Source of the DNA: a virus
Strand: one strand, 5' to 3'
IMG/VR virus record: IMGVR_UViG_3300033146_003140
Location: 1-30,705 of that record
DNA length: 30,705 bases
Of the stretch, positions 1-5,716 are shown in pieces. Position numbers and translations under genes: made by a program. The notes beneath the pieces were generated by a model that did not search any database, was not told where the DNA came from, and worked only from the letters and a program-made list of their open reading frames with translations. The stretch's first letter is position 1, and each line of letters opens with the position of its first letter.

Positions 1-27
1 CGGTTGAGGGTTTGTTTGAGGGAATTA

Positions 28-50
28 TAGCACCCTGAAAAAGGATGCTA
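28..50. other. Small inverted repeat near the left edge
   Basis: The arms TAGCA and TGCTA (28-32 and 46-50) can pair, and CC/GG inside them extends the stem around an A-rich loop. No U-run follows on either strand, so a terminator is not clear. The rest of 1-105 is AT-rich, with no gene or motif I can support. Confidence 0.3.
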
Positions 51-107
51 AGAATGAGAATAAATAATATAAGAATAAATACACTGTCAATGTTATTGAG
101 TAAACTG

Positions 108-195
108 TTGAGTGATGAAAAGTTCATCAGTCTTTTTATTGAGTGATGTGTAAGGCATCAGTCTTTTTACTGAGTGATGCTTGTCATCAGTCTAA
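108..195. repeat. Three tandem hairpin repeats (GAGTGATG-N5-7-CATCAGTC)
   Basis: Three copies of a roughly 30-bp unit follow each other. Each has the form TGAGTGATG, a short variable loop (AAAAGT, TGTAAGG, CTTGT), then CATCAGTCT. In each, TGATG pairs with CATCA, and the first copy extends to TGATGAA/TTCATCA. The first two are followed by a TTTTTA tract when read rightward, so on the plus strand they look like weak stacked terminators. Read leftward they lie directly downstream of a CCGATATA motif at 200-209. The stems are conserved and the loops vary, which suggests the structure matters. They could be terminators, processing or protein-binding hairpins, or iterons. No leader, cas genes or spacer-length unique sequence accompanies them, so this is not a CRISPR array. 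Confidence 0.6.
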
Positions 196-199
196 TGAC

Positions 200-209
200 G
201 TATATCGGG
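200..209 (-). promoter_or_regulatory. CCGATATA promoter-like motif, leftward
   Basis: The minus strand reads CCCGATATAC here. It matches the motif found before many genes of this phage. It points left into the hairpin repeats and lies at the downstream end of the candidate structured RNA. No gene start follows within the window, so its target is unknown. Confidence 0.4.
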
Positions 210-640
210 ACGCAAGTTCTCAGCCATGTCTGGCCAGGTTTGATGCAAGGGGTTACGTTGTCTTGTTTCTTCCATGAAAAGGAATATACCTGTTATAGCG
301 TCAGAAAGGCTTTTCTCCAGGAACGGAGCGACTTATCTGGGAGTCTGACCACGCAACGGTCACTAGGCCGAATCTCCATCGAAATAGGGCACATATCCGG
401 GGCCGCCTAAAGAACTTTCGTTCCCGAGGCGGGGTCTTTCCAAAATCTCGAAAAGAATCTTCAAAAAGAATCTTCAGAAAACATTGGAAAGCACCACAGT
501 TTTATGTTTTTAAACTTATCTGATATACCTTTGAAAAGCTCCCAGAAGCCAACTTCCAAAGATTCAGACAGGGTTTAGAGGCACTGATTGACCCCCTTTT
601 ATTGATAGCAGTGACACACATTCTCTATCAAGACATTGTC
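210..640 (-). ncRNA. Candidate structured noncoding RNA, leftward
   Basis: This stretch carries no convincing protein gene and is richer in G and C than its surroundings. On the minus strand it folds by eye into several hairpins. TTGATAG/CTATCAA pair at 602-631. CTTTGGAAG/CTTTTCAAAG, with an inner GCTT-CTGG-GAGC, lies at 529-561. CCGCCT/AGGCGG encloses GAAC-GAAA-GUUC at about 401-430. TGACC/GGTCA, CTCC/GGAG and GCCA-GACA-TGGC follow, the last enclosed by ACGUAA/UUGCGU. The GAAA loop is a GNRA tetraloop only on the minus strand. Two CGATATA motifs pointing left (641-655 and 673-690) lie just upstream in that orientation. I do not recognise the RNA family, and the ends are approximate. It is not a tRNA, tmRNA or RNase P RNA that I can identify. 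Confidence 0.5.
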
Positions 641-655
641 TCTAAATATATATCG
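641..655 (-). promoter_or_regulatory. CGATATA promoter-like motif, leftward (proximal copy)
   Basis: The minus strand reads CGATATATATTTAGA followed by GACAAT. It is the second of two near-identical leftward motifs placed immediately before the candidate structured RNA. With the copy at 673-690 it forms a direct repeat about 34 bp apart, which suggests tandem promoters. Confidence 0.5.
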
Positions 656-672
656 TATTTAAATATATATTG

Positions 673-690
673 TTTCTAAATGTATATCGG
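673..690 (-). promoter_or_regulatory. CCGATATA promoter-like motif, leftward (distal copy)
   Basis: The minus strand reads CCGATATACATTTAGAAA just past the stop codon of the last gene in the leftward operon. Since no protein gene follows downstream, the likely product is the structured RNA at 210-640. Confidence 0.5.
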
Positions 691-699
691 AAATTAGAA

Positions 700-1026
700 T
701 TAAGTTTGCTGAGGTAAAAAAGTTAACAAATGATTAACAAGACTTCTTTTGAGGTCTGAATAATTATTTACGGGGCCTTTTAAAGTTATTGAATATGTGT
801 CCCAAACTTTGTTGATTAAAAGTCTGGCTTCGACACGTGGGAGGTTCCATTCAAGAATCACTATACCAGATTCTCGAAGGTCTTTTTTAATTTCTTTTGG
901 TATAATACCTTTAACATCTCTGGAGGGGGCAGTTCTGGGGTTTCTGCAAAACTCTCCATGATGATTTTTGAATTCACTGAAATCAAACTCAACAGTTTTC
1001 TTTTCAGTCTTCATTTTATGTCTCAT
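700..1026 (-). CDS. Hypothetical protein, last gene of leftward operon
   Basis: A 108-residue soluble protein that I do not recognise. It has a basic N-terminus, one cysteine, no membrane segment, and a C-terminal half likely to be alpha/beta (around ILEWNLPRVEARLLINKVW). Its ATG overlaps the TGA of the preceding gene (ATGA), so translation is probably coupled to that gene. An alternative ATG lies four codons further in. It closes the leftward operon, and two leftward promoter-like motifs follow right after its stop. Real coding status is supported mainly by the tight overlap and by the codon use it shares with its neighbours. Confidence 0.65.
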   Translation of the reverse strand: MRHKMKTEKKTVEFDFSEFKNHHGEFCRNPRTAPSRDVKGIIPKEIKKDLRESGIVILEWNLPRVEARLLINKVWDTYSITLKGPVNNYSDLKRSLVNHLLTFLPQQT

Positions 1027-1262
1027 TCGACAATCCTAACAGGTGCATTTGCCATAATGTATTTGTACTCTTCAATACCAGCATCAGGTCTTTTGGCTAC
1101 TACTGCATACATTCCGTCTGATTTAATAAAGTACCAAGGAGATTCACTTTCTGTTTCTCCGTGAAGGACAACAAACTTATCTCCTTTGTTCAGTTTCCAT
1201 AATCTTAGGACACCATCAGACCCTTTGCAGTTGCCACGTTCTAGCTCAATTATTTTCTTCAT
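1023..1262 (-). CDS. Hypothetical small protein
   Basis: A 79-residue protein of unknown function. It is rich in beta-prone residues and has a WYFIKSDGMYAVVAKRP segment, which suggests a small beta-barrel or SH3-like fold, but this is only an impression. A strong ribosome binding site (GAGAGGAG, 6 nt before ATG) fixes the start and lies inside the end of the upstream gene. Its stop overlaps the next start as ATGA. It is part of the tightly packed leftward operon. No catalytic or metal-binding motif is visible. Confidence 0.65.
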   Translation of the reverse strand: MKKIIELERGNCKGSDGVLRLWKLNKGDKFVVLHGETESESPWYFIKSDGMYAVVAKRPDAGIEEYKYIMANAPVRIVE

Positions 1263-1521
1263 TTTCTGCTCCTCTCATTTCTTCTAATTCTAGTTCTACG
1301 AGTTCTAAAGCTTTTCTATATTTTTTAAGAAGGTAACTGTCGGCACTTATGTCGGCATACTTTCCACCATTTTTATAGTTATCGTGAATACGTTCAGCAA
1401 TAATTTTTATCTTCTCTGCTATAGAATCTCGTTTTAATCTTACTGCATCTATATGATACATTTTTACAAATACTTTAGGGTCAACCCCATACAGCTCTTT
1501 TGTAGAATCAAATTGCTTCAT
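1246..1521 (-). CDS. Hypothetical helical protein
   Basis: A 91-residue protein, highly charged and predicted to be mostly helical. The C-terminal third (KYRKALELVELELEEM) has a coiled-coil-like heptad pattern. It ends in an acidic, Asn-rich tail. The ATG follows GAAGG at 6 nt and starts within the end of the upstream gene; the gene's own end overlaps the next gene by 17 bases. No domain is recognised. Such small helical proteins are common in phage early or host-takeover operons, but that role is only inferred here. Confidence 0.65.
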   Translation of the reverse strand: MKQFDSTKELYGVDPKVFVKMYHIDAVRLKRDSIAEKIKIIAERIHDNYKNGGKYADISADSYLLKKYRKALELVELELEEMRGAENEENN

Positions 1522-1711
1522 GGAGTGCCTTCAGAACTTTATCGTATTCCTCAAAAGCTTTGTCTTTTAGCTCTGAATGAAACTCTACAAGTTCCTCTCC
1601 AATTACTACATAGTACCACCACAGGTCAGCACTTTCATCGAAAACAGGGATTGAGACTCCATTAACAAGAGATTTATTAATCCACATATTGTCTATCTTT
1701 AGTAATTTCAT
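1508..1711 (-). CDS. Hypothetical small protein
   Basis: A 67-residue protein with a central aromatic patch (ADLWWYYVVIGEELVEF) and a helical C-terminus. It has no membrane span of sufficient length and no known motif. The start is supported by GAAGGA 6 nt upstream of the ATG, inside the end of the previous gene. It overlaps both neighbours, as is typical of this operon. The function is unknown. Confidence 0.6.
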   Translation of the reverse strand: MKLLKIDNMWINKSLVNGVSIPVFDESADLWWYYVVIGEELVEFHSELKDKAFEEYDKVLKALHEAI

Positions 1712-2190
1712 TGTACGTCCTTCATTATTGATATATCAGATGTTTTAACGACATCCGCTTTTGTTTTTATGTTCCTGAGAATTTTATCTGTCATTCTGTG
1801 GTCAACTATGTCAACCATTGCAGGGATTTTGCAAGGACGATTGTCCCAAAAATCTGAAATAACTCTCAGTAATCTCGTTAGTTCCTTGGGGGAACCATTT
1901 CGGGTCACTATCATATCCACAGAATAGTATGGTTTTAAGTGCAGTGACATATCCAGACTGATAATTACAACTCCGTCATCAGAGGAGTGTATAAAAGTTA
2001 TTGGTGTCTCAGTTCCATATATATTATAACTTACTTTAACACTTTTTTCAAGAGCCCTCATATGTTCTATAAAACTGTCATGTTCAGAGACTTCTAAAAG
2101 TCCCTTATACATTCTTTTATAAGCACTTTTAAGTAACTCTATGTCTTCTTCTCTGAAGAACTTCCAAGAATTTCCTGCACTTTCTTCCAT
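1708..2190 (-). CDS. Hypothetical protein
   Basis: A 160-residue soluble alpha/beta protein that I do not recognise. A helical N-terminal half (about residues 15-50) is followed by strands around VKVSYNIYGTETPITFIHSSDDGVV and then another helical segment. The ATG has a good site (AGGGAG, 8 nt away), so I keep this start even though it overlaps the end of the upstream gene by 52 bases in a different frame. It ends by overlapping the next start by 4 bases. The genes before and after are also unknown. Confidence 0.65.
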   Translation of the reverse strand: MEESAGNSWKFFREEDIELLKSAYKRMYKGLLEVSEHDSFIEHMRALEKSVKVSYNIYGTETPITFIHSSDDGVVIISLDMSLHLKPYYSVDMIVTRNGSPKELTRLLRVISDFWDNRPCKIPAMVDIVDHRMTDKILRNIKTKADVVKTSDISIMKDVQ

Positions 2191-2498
2191 GTTATTGTCT
2201 CCCTGGGCAACAGTGTACCACTTTCATCATATATTTCAGTGTCTATTACTGACTCTACATCAACATAGGTTATATTCTCAATACGACCTGCTGAAATAAG
2301 TGGGCCCGGAGTCAATTTTACAATCTCTTCACCGTCTTTCCAGGCTTCTAGCATAGACACTGTGTCAATATCTTCTACCTCTACCAAAAATGATTTTCGG
2401 GTTATATGAAGTTTCTTTACAAAAAGATTCCCGCATCCACACTCAGGAGAGGCAATCCCTAAACACTTTCTGCATTGAAATACATACTCAAACTTCAT
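2139..2498 (-). CDS. Small zinc-ribbon-like protein
   Basis: A 119-residue protein with a four-cysteine cluster near the N-terminus: CRKC at about residues 10-13 and CGCG at about 20-23. The pattern C-x2-C-x8-C-x-C would suit a zinc ribbon or knuckle. The remainder looks like a beta-rich domain. The start overlaps the previous stop by 4 bases. The last 52 bases are read in a second frame by the next gene. Zinc-ribbon proteins in phage operons are often nucleic-acid-binding or interfere with host machinery, but which applies here cannot be told from sequence. Confidence 0.65.
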   Translation of the reverse strand: MKFEYVFQCRKCLGIASPECGCGNLFVKKLHITRKSFLVEVEDIDTVSMLEAWKDGEEIVKLTPGPLISAGRIENITYVDVESVIDTEIYDESGTLLPRETITWKKVQEILGSSSEKKT

Positions 2499-2749
2499 TT
2501 TCTATCCATTCTAGGTTTCATCTTTGAGTTATACTCTAAAATTTCTCTGACACTTTGCAGGTAAAGTTCCTCCGAAGCAAAATCATCAAGAGGGTCGTAA
2601 CACTCTTTGTAAGAAACCCTGTAGAGAACATTAGAGATTGTAGCAGAGCCTACTTTAAATCTATCAGCAAGCTCATATACCGCAACTCCTTTGAAAACAC
2701 TTCTAACAATCTCTTTGACCTGCTCACAGTTAAGTTTTCTTGGTAACAT
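2495..2749 (-). CDS. Small helix-turn-helix DNA-binding protein
   Basis: An 84-residue protein whose residues 6-48 match the resolvase/Hin-type helix-turn-helix pattern: a helix with EQVKEIVRSVFKG, then VAVYELADRFKVGSATISNVLYRVSYK. The turn Gly and the ATISNVL recognition-helix pattern are typical. It has no catalytic domain, so it is a DNA-binding protein rather than a recombinase. An excellent ribosome binding site (GGAGGAG) lies at the end of the upstream gene, whose stop abuts this start. It may regulate the operon or the divergent control region at 4147-4361; that is inference. Confidence 0.75.
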   Translation of the reverse strand: MLPRKLNCEQVKEIVRSVFKGVAVYELADRFKVGSATISNVLYRVSYKECYDPLDDFASEELYLQSVREILEYNSKMKPRMDRK

Positions 2750-3319
2750 TTACCACTCCTCCTCTCCTATATATTCAATAGCACCTTTGTTTAACTGCTC
2801 CCCATCTTTCAGATTTTCTTTTTTTCTTTCTACATAGGAATCAATTATTCTTTGAAGTTCTTTTTCTGGCCCTATAAAATCTTTTGGTTTTTGTATTTTG
2901 CCCGCTGCGTTCTTTTTCGTCCCTTTTCTGAAGTTTGCATTGATAACCTCTGTGAGACCCTCTTGGATAACATCAAGAATATCATCTTCCGAGACACCTT
3001 TTTCTACTAAATCACCGAACATAATGGATACCATAGTGTCAAAAAAAGTGGTATTTTCAAAGAATTCTGAAAAATTTCTTGCAGTTCTGTCTCTAGAACT
3101 TTTTATAATACTACCAACACCAACAAAAAGAGTGTCTAAAAAGGCATCTAAACGGTCTACGGTAGAACCTGCTGCATAAAACTCTTCAATTTCTTCAAAA
3201 AACATATCAGATTCAAGTGTTTTATCATATTTTAGGTCATTTCTTTCCTTATTCCACTCAAAAATCCTATAAAACTGCTCCTCTGTCACAAAATATGATA
3301 ATTTTACTGCTAAATCCAT
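2750..3319 (-). CDS. MazG-like nucleotide pyrophosphohydrolase
   Basis: A 189-residue, all-alpha protein resembling the phage members of the MazG/PRA-PH superfamily, which hydrolyse nucleoside triphosphates or related nucleotides to monophosphate and pyrophosphate. The metal-binding pattern is visible: E42-E43 with E45-E46 in FFEEIEEF, then D55, D58 and D62 in DRLDAFLDTLFVGVG. A later segment, VINANFRKG...GKIQKPKDFIGPE (about residues 127-150), resembles the family's VHRSNMSK...GKxxKGPxYxPP tail. The start follows GGAGAAATAA and abuts the previous stop. In phages such enzymes are thought to tune nucleotide or alarmone pools during infection. The family call is fairly good; the substrate is unknown. 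Confidence 0.7.
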   Translation of the reverse strand: MDLAVKLSYFVTEEQFYRIFEWNKERNDLKYDKTLESDMFFEEIEEFYAAGSTVDRLDAFLDTLFVGVGSIIKSSRDRTARNFSEFFENTTFFDTMVSIMFGDLVEKGVSEDDILDVIQEGLTEVINANFRKGTKKNAAGKIQKPKDFIGPEKELQRIIDSYVERKKENLKDGEQLNKGAIEYIGEEEW

Positions 3320-3616
3320 TTATTTCTCCTTCATTTTCCATATAATTAAAGGAATATCCGCTTCTATTTTAGAATAAGAGCGTCTATTACGCTTTAATCC
3401 TAAATATTGACGAACTTTCCTAACAGTTACACCGTCTTTATACCCTAAAAGTTCCGCTAAGGCATGGTCTGACAAGTATAGATAATTCTTTGTAATGAAA
3501 TCAACACGCTCCGGAGTTAGTGTCTCGGAGGTCAGATGAATTCTTTTACGGTTCTCATCTAGTTTTGTCAAGTCTCCATATGGGAACTTTTCAGCTTTTT
3601 TTAGAATATTTTCCAT
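3320..3616 (-). CDS. Small helix-turn-helix-like protein
   Basis: A 98-residue protein. I start it at the ATG at 3616 because AGGAG lies 5 nt upstream; an upstream GTG at 3622 would overlap that site. Residues around 40-75 (VDFITKNYLYLSDHALAELLGYKDG, then VRKVRQYLGLKRNRR) look like a helix-turn-helix with a basic recognition region, as in phage DNA-binding or homing-type modules. A TATAAT-like box and AGGAG in the 35-base gap before it suggest a possible internal promoter. It is the second gene of the leftward operon and its stop abuts the next start. Confidence 0.65.
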   Translation of the reverse strand: MENILKKAEKFPYGDLTKLDENRKRIHLTSETLTPERVDFITKNYLYLSDHALAELLGYKDGVTVRKVRQYLGLKRNRRSYSKIEADIPLIIWKMKEK

Positions 3617-3657
3617 ATCCACTCCTATATGATATTATATGTTGTCTTAAATACACC

Positions 3658-4146
3658 TTATGGAACTCTAAAAGGGCATACTTCATCTACTACTTTGAAT
3701 CCATAAGTTTTACCATTAAAGTTTGTTGAGGCAAGGGCTGTCATCATTTTTTCACATGTTCCTGATTTGAACTTCACATATTTTTCAACAACTTCTTTAG
3801 AAGCTTCGTCAAATTCAAATATAGAGTTTGGGACAACCATCCCATAATTTATTTTAAGCCAATTATCAAATTCTGCCAACAAAAAATAAGACGTTATATA
3901 TTTCATATCGTTTTTATGTAGAATTGAAACTCCCTTTGAGAAAACTGGAGCAGAATAATAATATCCTACTTTTTTTACACTCAAAGCAAAAGTTGATTTT
4001 AGCTCTGAAAGTTTATTTGCATTTAATACAATAGGTGTCAGATACATTAATTTATTGTTGTTATCAAAATCTTTACAAGCTCCTTGTAAGAACTTTTTAG
4101 TGTTCTGGGGTATAGTCTGCCAATCAAGAATATTGTCATTTTTCAT
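3658..4146 (-). CDS. Hypothetical protein, first gene of leftward operon
   Basis: A 162-residue soluble protein of unknown function. It is mixed alpha/beta with several aromatic residues (KVGYYYSAPVFSKG, KYITSYFLLAEFDNW) and three cysteines, and has no signal peptide. The ATG follows AAGGAG at 7 nt. A CCGATATATATTC motif lies only about 15 nt upstream of the ATG, so the 5' leader would be very short. As the first product of the leftward operon it would be made in large amounts. No homologous family comes to mind. Confidence 0.65.
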   Translation of the reverse strand: MKNDNILDWQTIPQNTKKFLQGACKDFDNNNKLMYLTPIVLNANKLSELKSTFALSVKKVGYYYSAPVFSKGVSILHKNDMKYITSYFLLAEFDNWLKINYGMVVPNSIFEFDEASKEVVEKYVKFKSGTCEKMMTALASTNFNGKTYGFKVVDEVCPFRVP

Positions 4147-4160
4147 AGTGCTCTCCTTAT

Positions 4161-4173
4161 GAATATATATCGG
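4161..4173 (-). promoter_or_regulatory. CCGATATA promoter of leftward operon
   Basis: The minus strand reads CCGATATATATTC, ending about 15 nt before the ATG at 4146. It is the only such motif found upstream of the ten leftward genes, so it probably drives the whole operon. No clear -35 element is visible. Confidence 0.6.
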
Positions 4174-4361
4174 TGATTCTTAAAAAGAGAGAGAGCAGTG
4201 TTTTGCGGCGAGAGCGTGCTTTGCAGCCGGTTAAGACCAATCAGGTTTATTCTTTTTTCAAAAGAGCTTCTTTTTTAAACTCTTTAAAGAGATATATTAA
4301 CAATCTAGAAATAGTTACTCTTTTTTCTAGAATTCGATAAATATACACGAAAGGAAAAATC
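4174..4361. promoter_or_regulatory. Divergent control region with two inverted repeats
   Basis: This 190-base gap separates the leftward operon from the rightward structural block. It holds a perfect 12-bp palindrome, CTCTTTAAAGAG (4280-4291), and an inverted repeat TCTAGAAA/TTTCTAGA (4304-4311 and 4324-4331). The second sits just upstream of the rightward CGATAAATATA box, as an operator would. A short GC-rich patch (about 4204-4231) contains CGGC/GCCG. No protein gene is visible. Confidence 0.45.
4335..4345 (+). promoter_or_regulatory. CGATAAATATA promoter of the packaging genes
   Basis: A variant of the phage's CGATATA motif lies 17 nt before the ATG at 4362, followed by the leader GAAAGGAAAAATC. 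Nearly the same leader precedes the gene at 13924, supporting a shared promoter-plus-leader module. Confidence 0.5.
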
Positions 4362-4604
4362 ATGTTTTTTGTAAGATTTAAATCAACCCCACTATTAAAA
4401 ATATTAAGATTGAAGGAAGGTGAATTGTATTTTCAGTGTGTTTGTGGAAGACCTGGAAAAGTAAAGTTAAAAGATTTTAAACCAACTTCAAGATGTATTA
4501 AATGTGAAAATAAAAAGACCCCGGAAGTCTCTATAAAAGAGCTACAAATATTATTTGATATTATGTATGAGTACATAACGATACCTTATTATAAAAAGGA
4601 TTAA
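4362..4604 (+). CDS. Small zinc-ribbon protein preceding terS
   Basis: An 80-residue basic protein with a clear two-pair cysteine pattern: CVCGRPG (about residues 27-33), then CIKCENK (about 46-52). C-x-C followed by C-x2-C suggests a treble-clef or zinc-ribbon nucleic-acid-binding fold. It is the first gene of the rightward block, has an AAAGGA ribosome binding site, and ends one base before the small terminase start. That position hints at a role in packaging or in switching on the structural genes, but no family is recognised. Confidence 0.65.
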   Translation: MFFVRFKSTPLLKILRLKEGELYFQCVCGRPGKVKLKDFKPTSRCIKCENKKTPEVSIKELQILFDIMYEYITIPYYKKD

Positions 4605-4605
4605 A

Positions 4606-5070
4606 ATGCAGGATATAGTAAAATTGGACGATATAGAAACAACAGAAGTAATATCTGAAACTTCCTCTGTTGAGTCATCAAAACCTATTTCATTGACAGA
4701 GAGAAAAGTGAGTTTAATGTATGCAGACGGAAACTCTCACAGGACTATTTCAGATACATTGGGAATACCTGTTCAAACAGTTAAAAATATTCTTTCCAGA
4801 GAACATATAAGAGATTTTGTAGGAAATTTGATAAAAGACCAATATACAACTTTGAAAGAAGGTCGTTTAAGAGTCTTAAATAAAATTATTGATGATAAAA
4901 TTGCTAAATTAGAAGAAGAATCCGGAGGGGATTTAGCAGGTTCTACAAAAAAAGACATAGTAGACCTGATGGTTATCATGGATAATATGCTAAAAGAGAG
5001 AGAAAAAGCAGAGTTAGGCACCACTCAAGATACTTATATACAGGTCATTCAACAAGTTTTAAAAGATTAA
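4606..5070 (+). CDS. terS: Terminase small subunit (probable)
   Basis: A 154-residue protein with the layout of a small terminase, which recognises phage DNA and hands it to the large subunit. A helix-turn-helix at about residues 30-68 (ERKVSLMYADGNSHRTISDTLGIPVQTVKNIL) is followed by a long helical oligomerisation region rich in K and E (about 80-140) and a short C-terminal tail. The acidic N-terminal 28 residues look disordered. It is two genes upstream of terL, separated only by the outer-membrane protein gene. The length is normal for the family. The assignment rests on domain layout and synteny. Confidence 0.7.
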   Translation: MQDIVKLDDIETTEVISETSSVESSKPISLTERKVSLMYADGNSHRTISDTLGIPVQTVKNILSREHIRDFVGNLIKDQYTTLKEGRLRVLNKIIDDKIAKLEEESGGDLAGSTKKDIVDLMVIMDNMLKEREKAELGTTQDTYIQVIQQVLKD

Positions 5071-5090
5071 AACCAATTTATTTTAAATAA

Positions 5091-5100
5091 CCGATATATA
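5091..5100 (+). promoter_or_regulatory. CCGATATATA promoter of the outer-membrane protein gene
   Basis: CCGATATATA sits alone in the 71-base gap between terS and the outer-membrane protein gene, 41 nt before its ATG. This gives the inserted gene its own transcription signal, as expected for a moron. Confidence 0.6.
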
Positions 5101-5141
5101 CACAGAATTTAAAAGATTCTCATTTATTCTAAAGGATTTGT

Positions 5142-5714
5142 ATGAAAAAAATTGTTATGCTAATGGCATTTGTTGGTACTCTGTGGGCAGGCGGTGATGT
5201 TGCTCCTGTTGAGCCTGTTGTTTCTGTAGTTAAGCAAAAGGACTTCTATGTTGGTGCTGGTCTAGGTACTACATGGAATTACAGAAAAGGGGATTTTGAG
5301 TTTGCGGATGATGAAAAATACTCTAAAGTAGACCCTGCGGTTGGTATTAAAGCCGGATACACATTCTACAGAGATGGAGATTTTAGTGCATCAGCTGAAG
5401 GTCGTTTGGTTTCTACTTTTAACAGTAATGATTTGGACACTACTGTTTATTCAGCCTTTCTTGTGCCAAAATATAAAGTAGCAAAAGATGTATCTGTGTA
5501 TGGACTTCTTGGAGGGTCTCATCTTAGACTCAATGAAGGCAGTTATAATACCTCTAAAAATGCTTTTGCGTTCGGTGTAGGTGCAGAGTATGACCTCACT
5601 AAAGATGTTGTATTGTCAGCTGACTGGGTTTCTAACGCATGGAACAAAAAAGTAGGCTGTGAAAAAGACTTTAACAACGATACCGTAATGGCTTTTGTTT
5701 CTTATAAGTTTTAA
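5142..5714 (+). CDS. Outer-membrane beta-barrel protein (phage-carried moron)
   Basis: A 190-residue protein with a signal peptide (MKKIVMLMAFVGTLWA, cleaved after residue 16). The mature start GGDVAPVEPVV is typical of small outer-membrane proteins of Campylobacterota such as Sulfurimonas relatives. The rest alternates polar and hydrophobic residues in about eight strands. Examples are FYVGAGLGTTWNYRKG, VGIKAGYTFYR, VSVYGLLGGSHLRL and FAFGVGAEYDL. It ends in VMAFVSYKF, with the C-terminal Phe used for barrel insertion by BamA. The fold is like OmpA/OmpW/Opa-type 8-stranded barrels. It lies between terS and terL with its own promoter. It would act in the host envelope, perhaps altering a phage receptor, blocking superinfection or changing surface properties; this is inference. 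Confidence 0.85.
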   Translation: MKKIVMLMAFVGTLWAGGDVAPVEPVVSVVKQKDFYVGAGLGTTWNYRKGDFEFADDEKYSKVDPAVGIKAGYTFYRDGDFSASAEGRLVSTFNSNDLDTTVYSAFLVPKYKVAKDVSVYGLLGGSHLRLNEGSYNTSKNAFAFGVGAEYDLTKDVVLSADWVSNAWNKKVGCEKDFNNDTVMAFVSYKF

Positions 5715-5716
5715 GC

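Noticed and set aside
108-195. Possible small CRISPR array
   Set aside because: The units are about 30 bp including loops of only 5-7 bases; there is no room for spacers and no cas gene.
108-200. Hammerhead ribozyme (CTGATGA motif on the minus strand)
   Set aside because: The required GAAA and the three-stem core do not follow the CTGATGA boxes; they are part of the simple hairpins.
174-410. 78-residue rightward open frame in the gene-poor left end
   Set aside because: It has no ribosome binding site, unlikely composition, and lies over the stems of the candidate minus-strand RNA.
4201-4235. tRNA or small RNA in the GC-rich patch of the divergent region
   Set aside because: Only a 4-bp CGGC/GCCG stem was found, with no cloverleaf.
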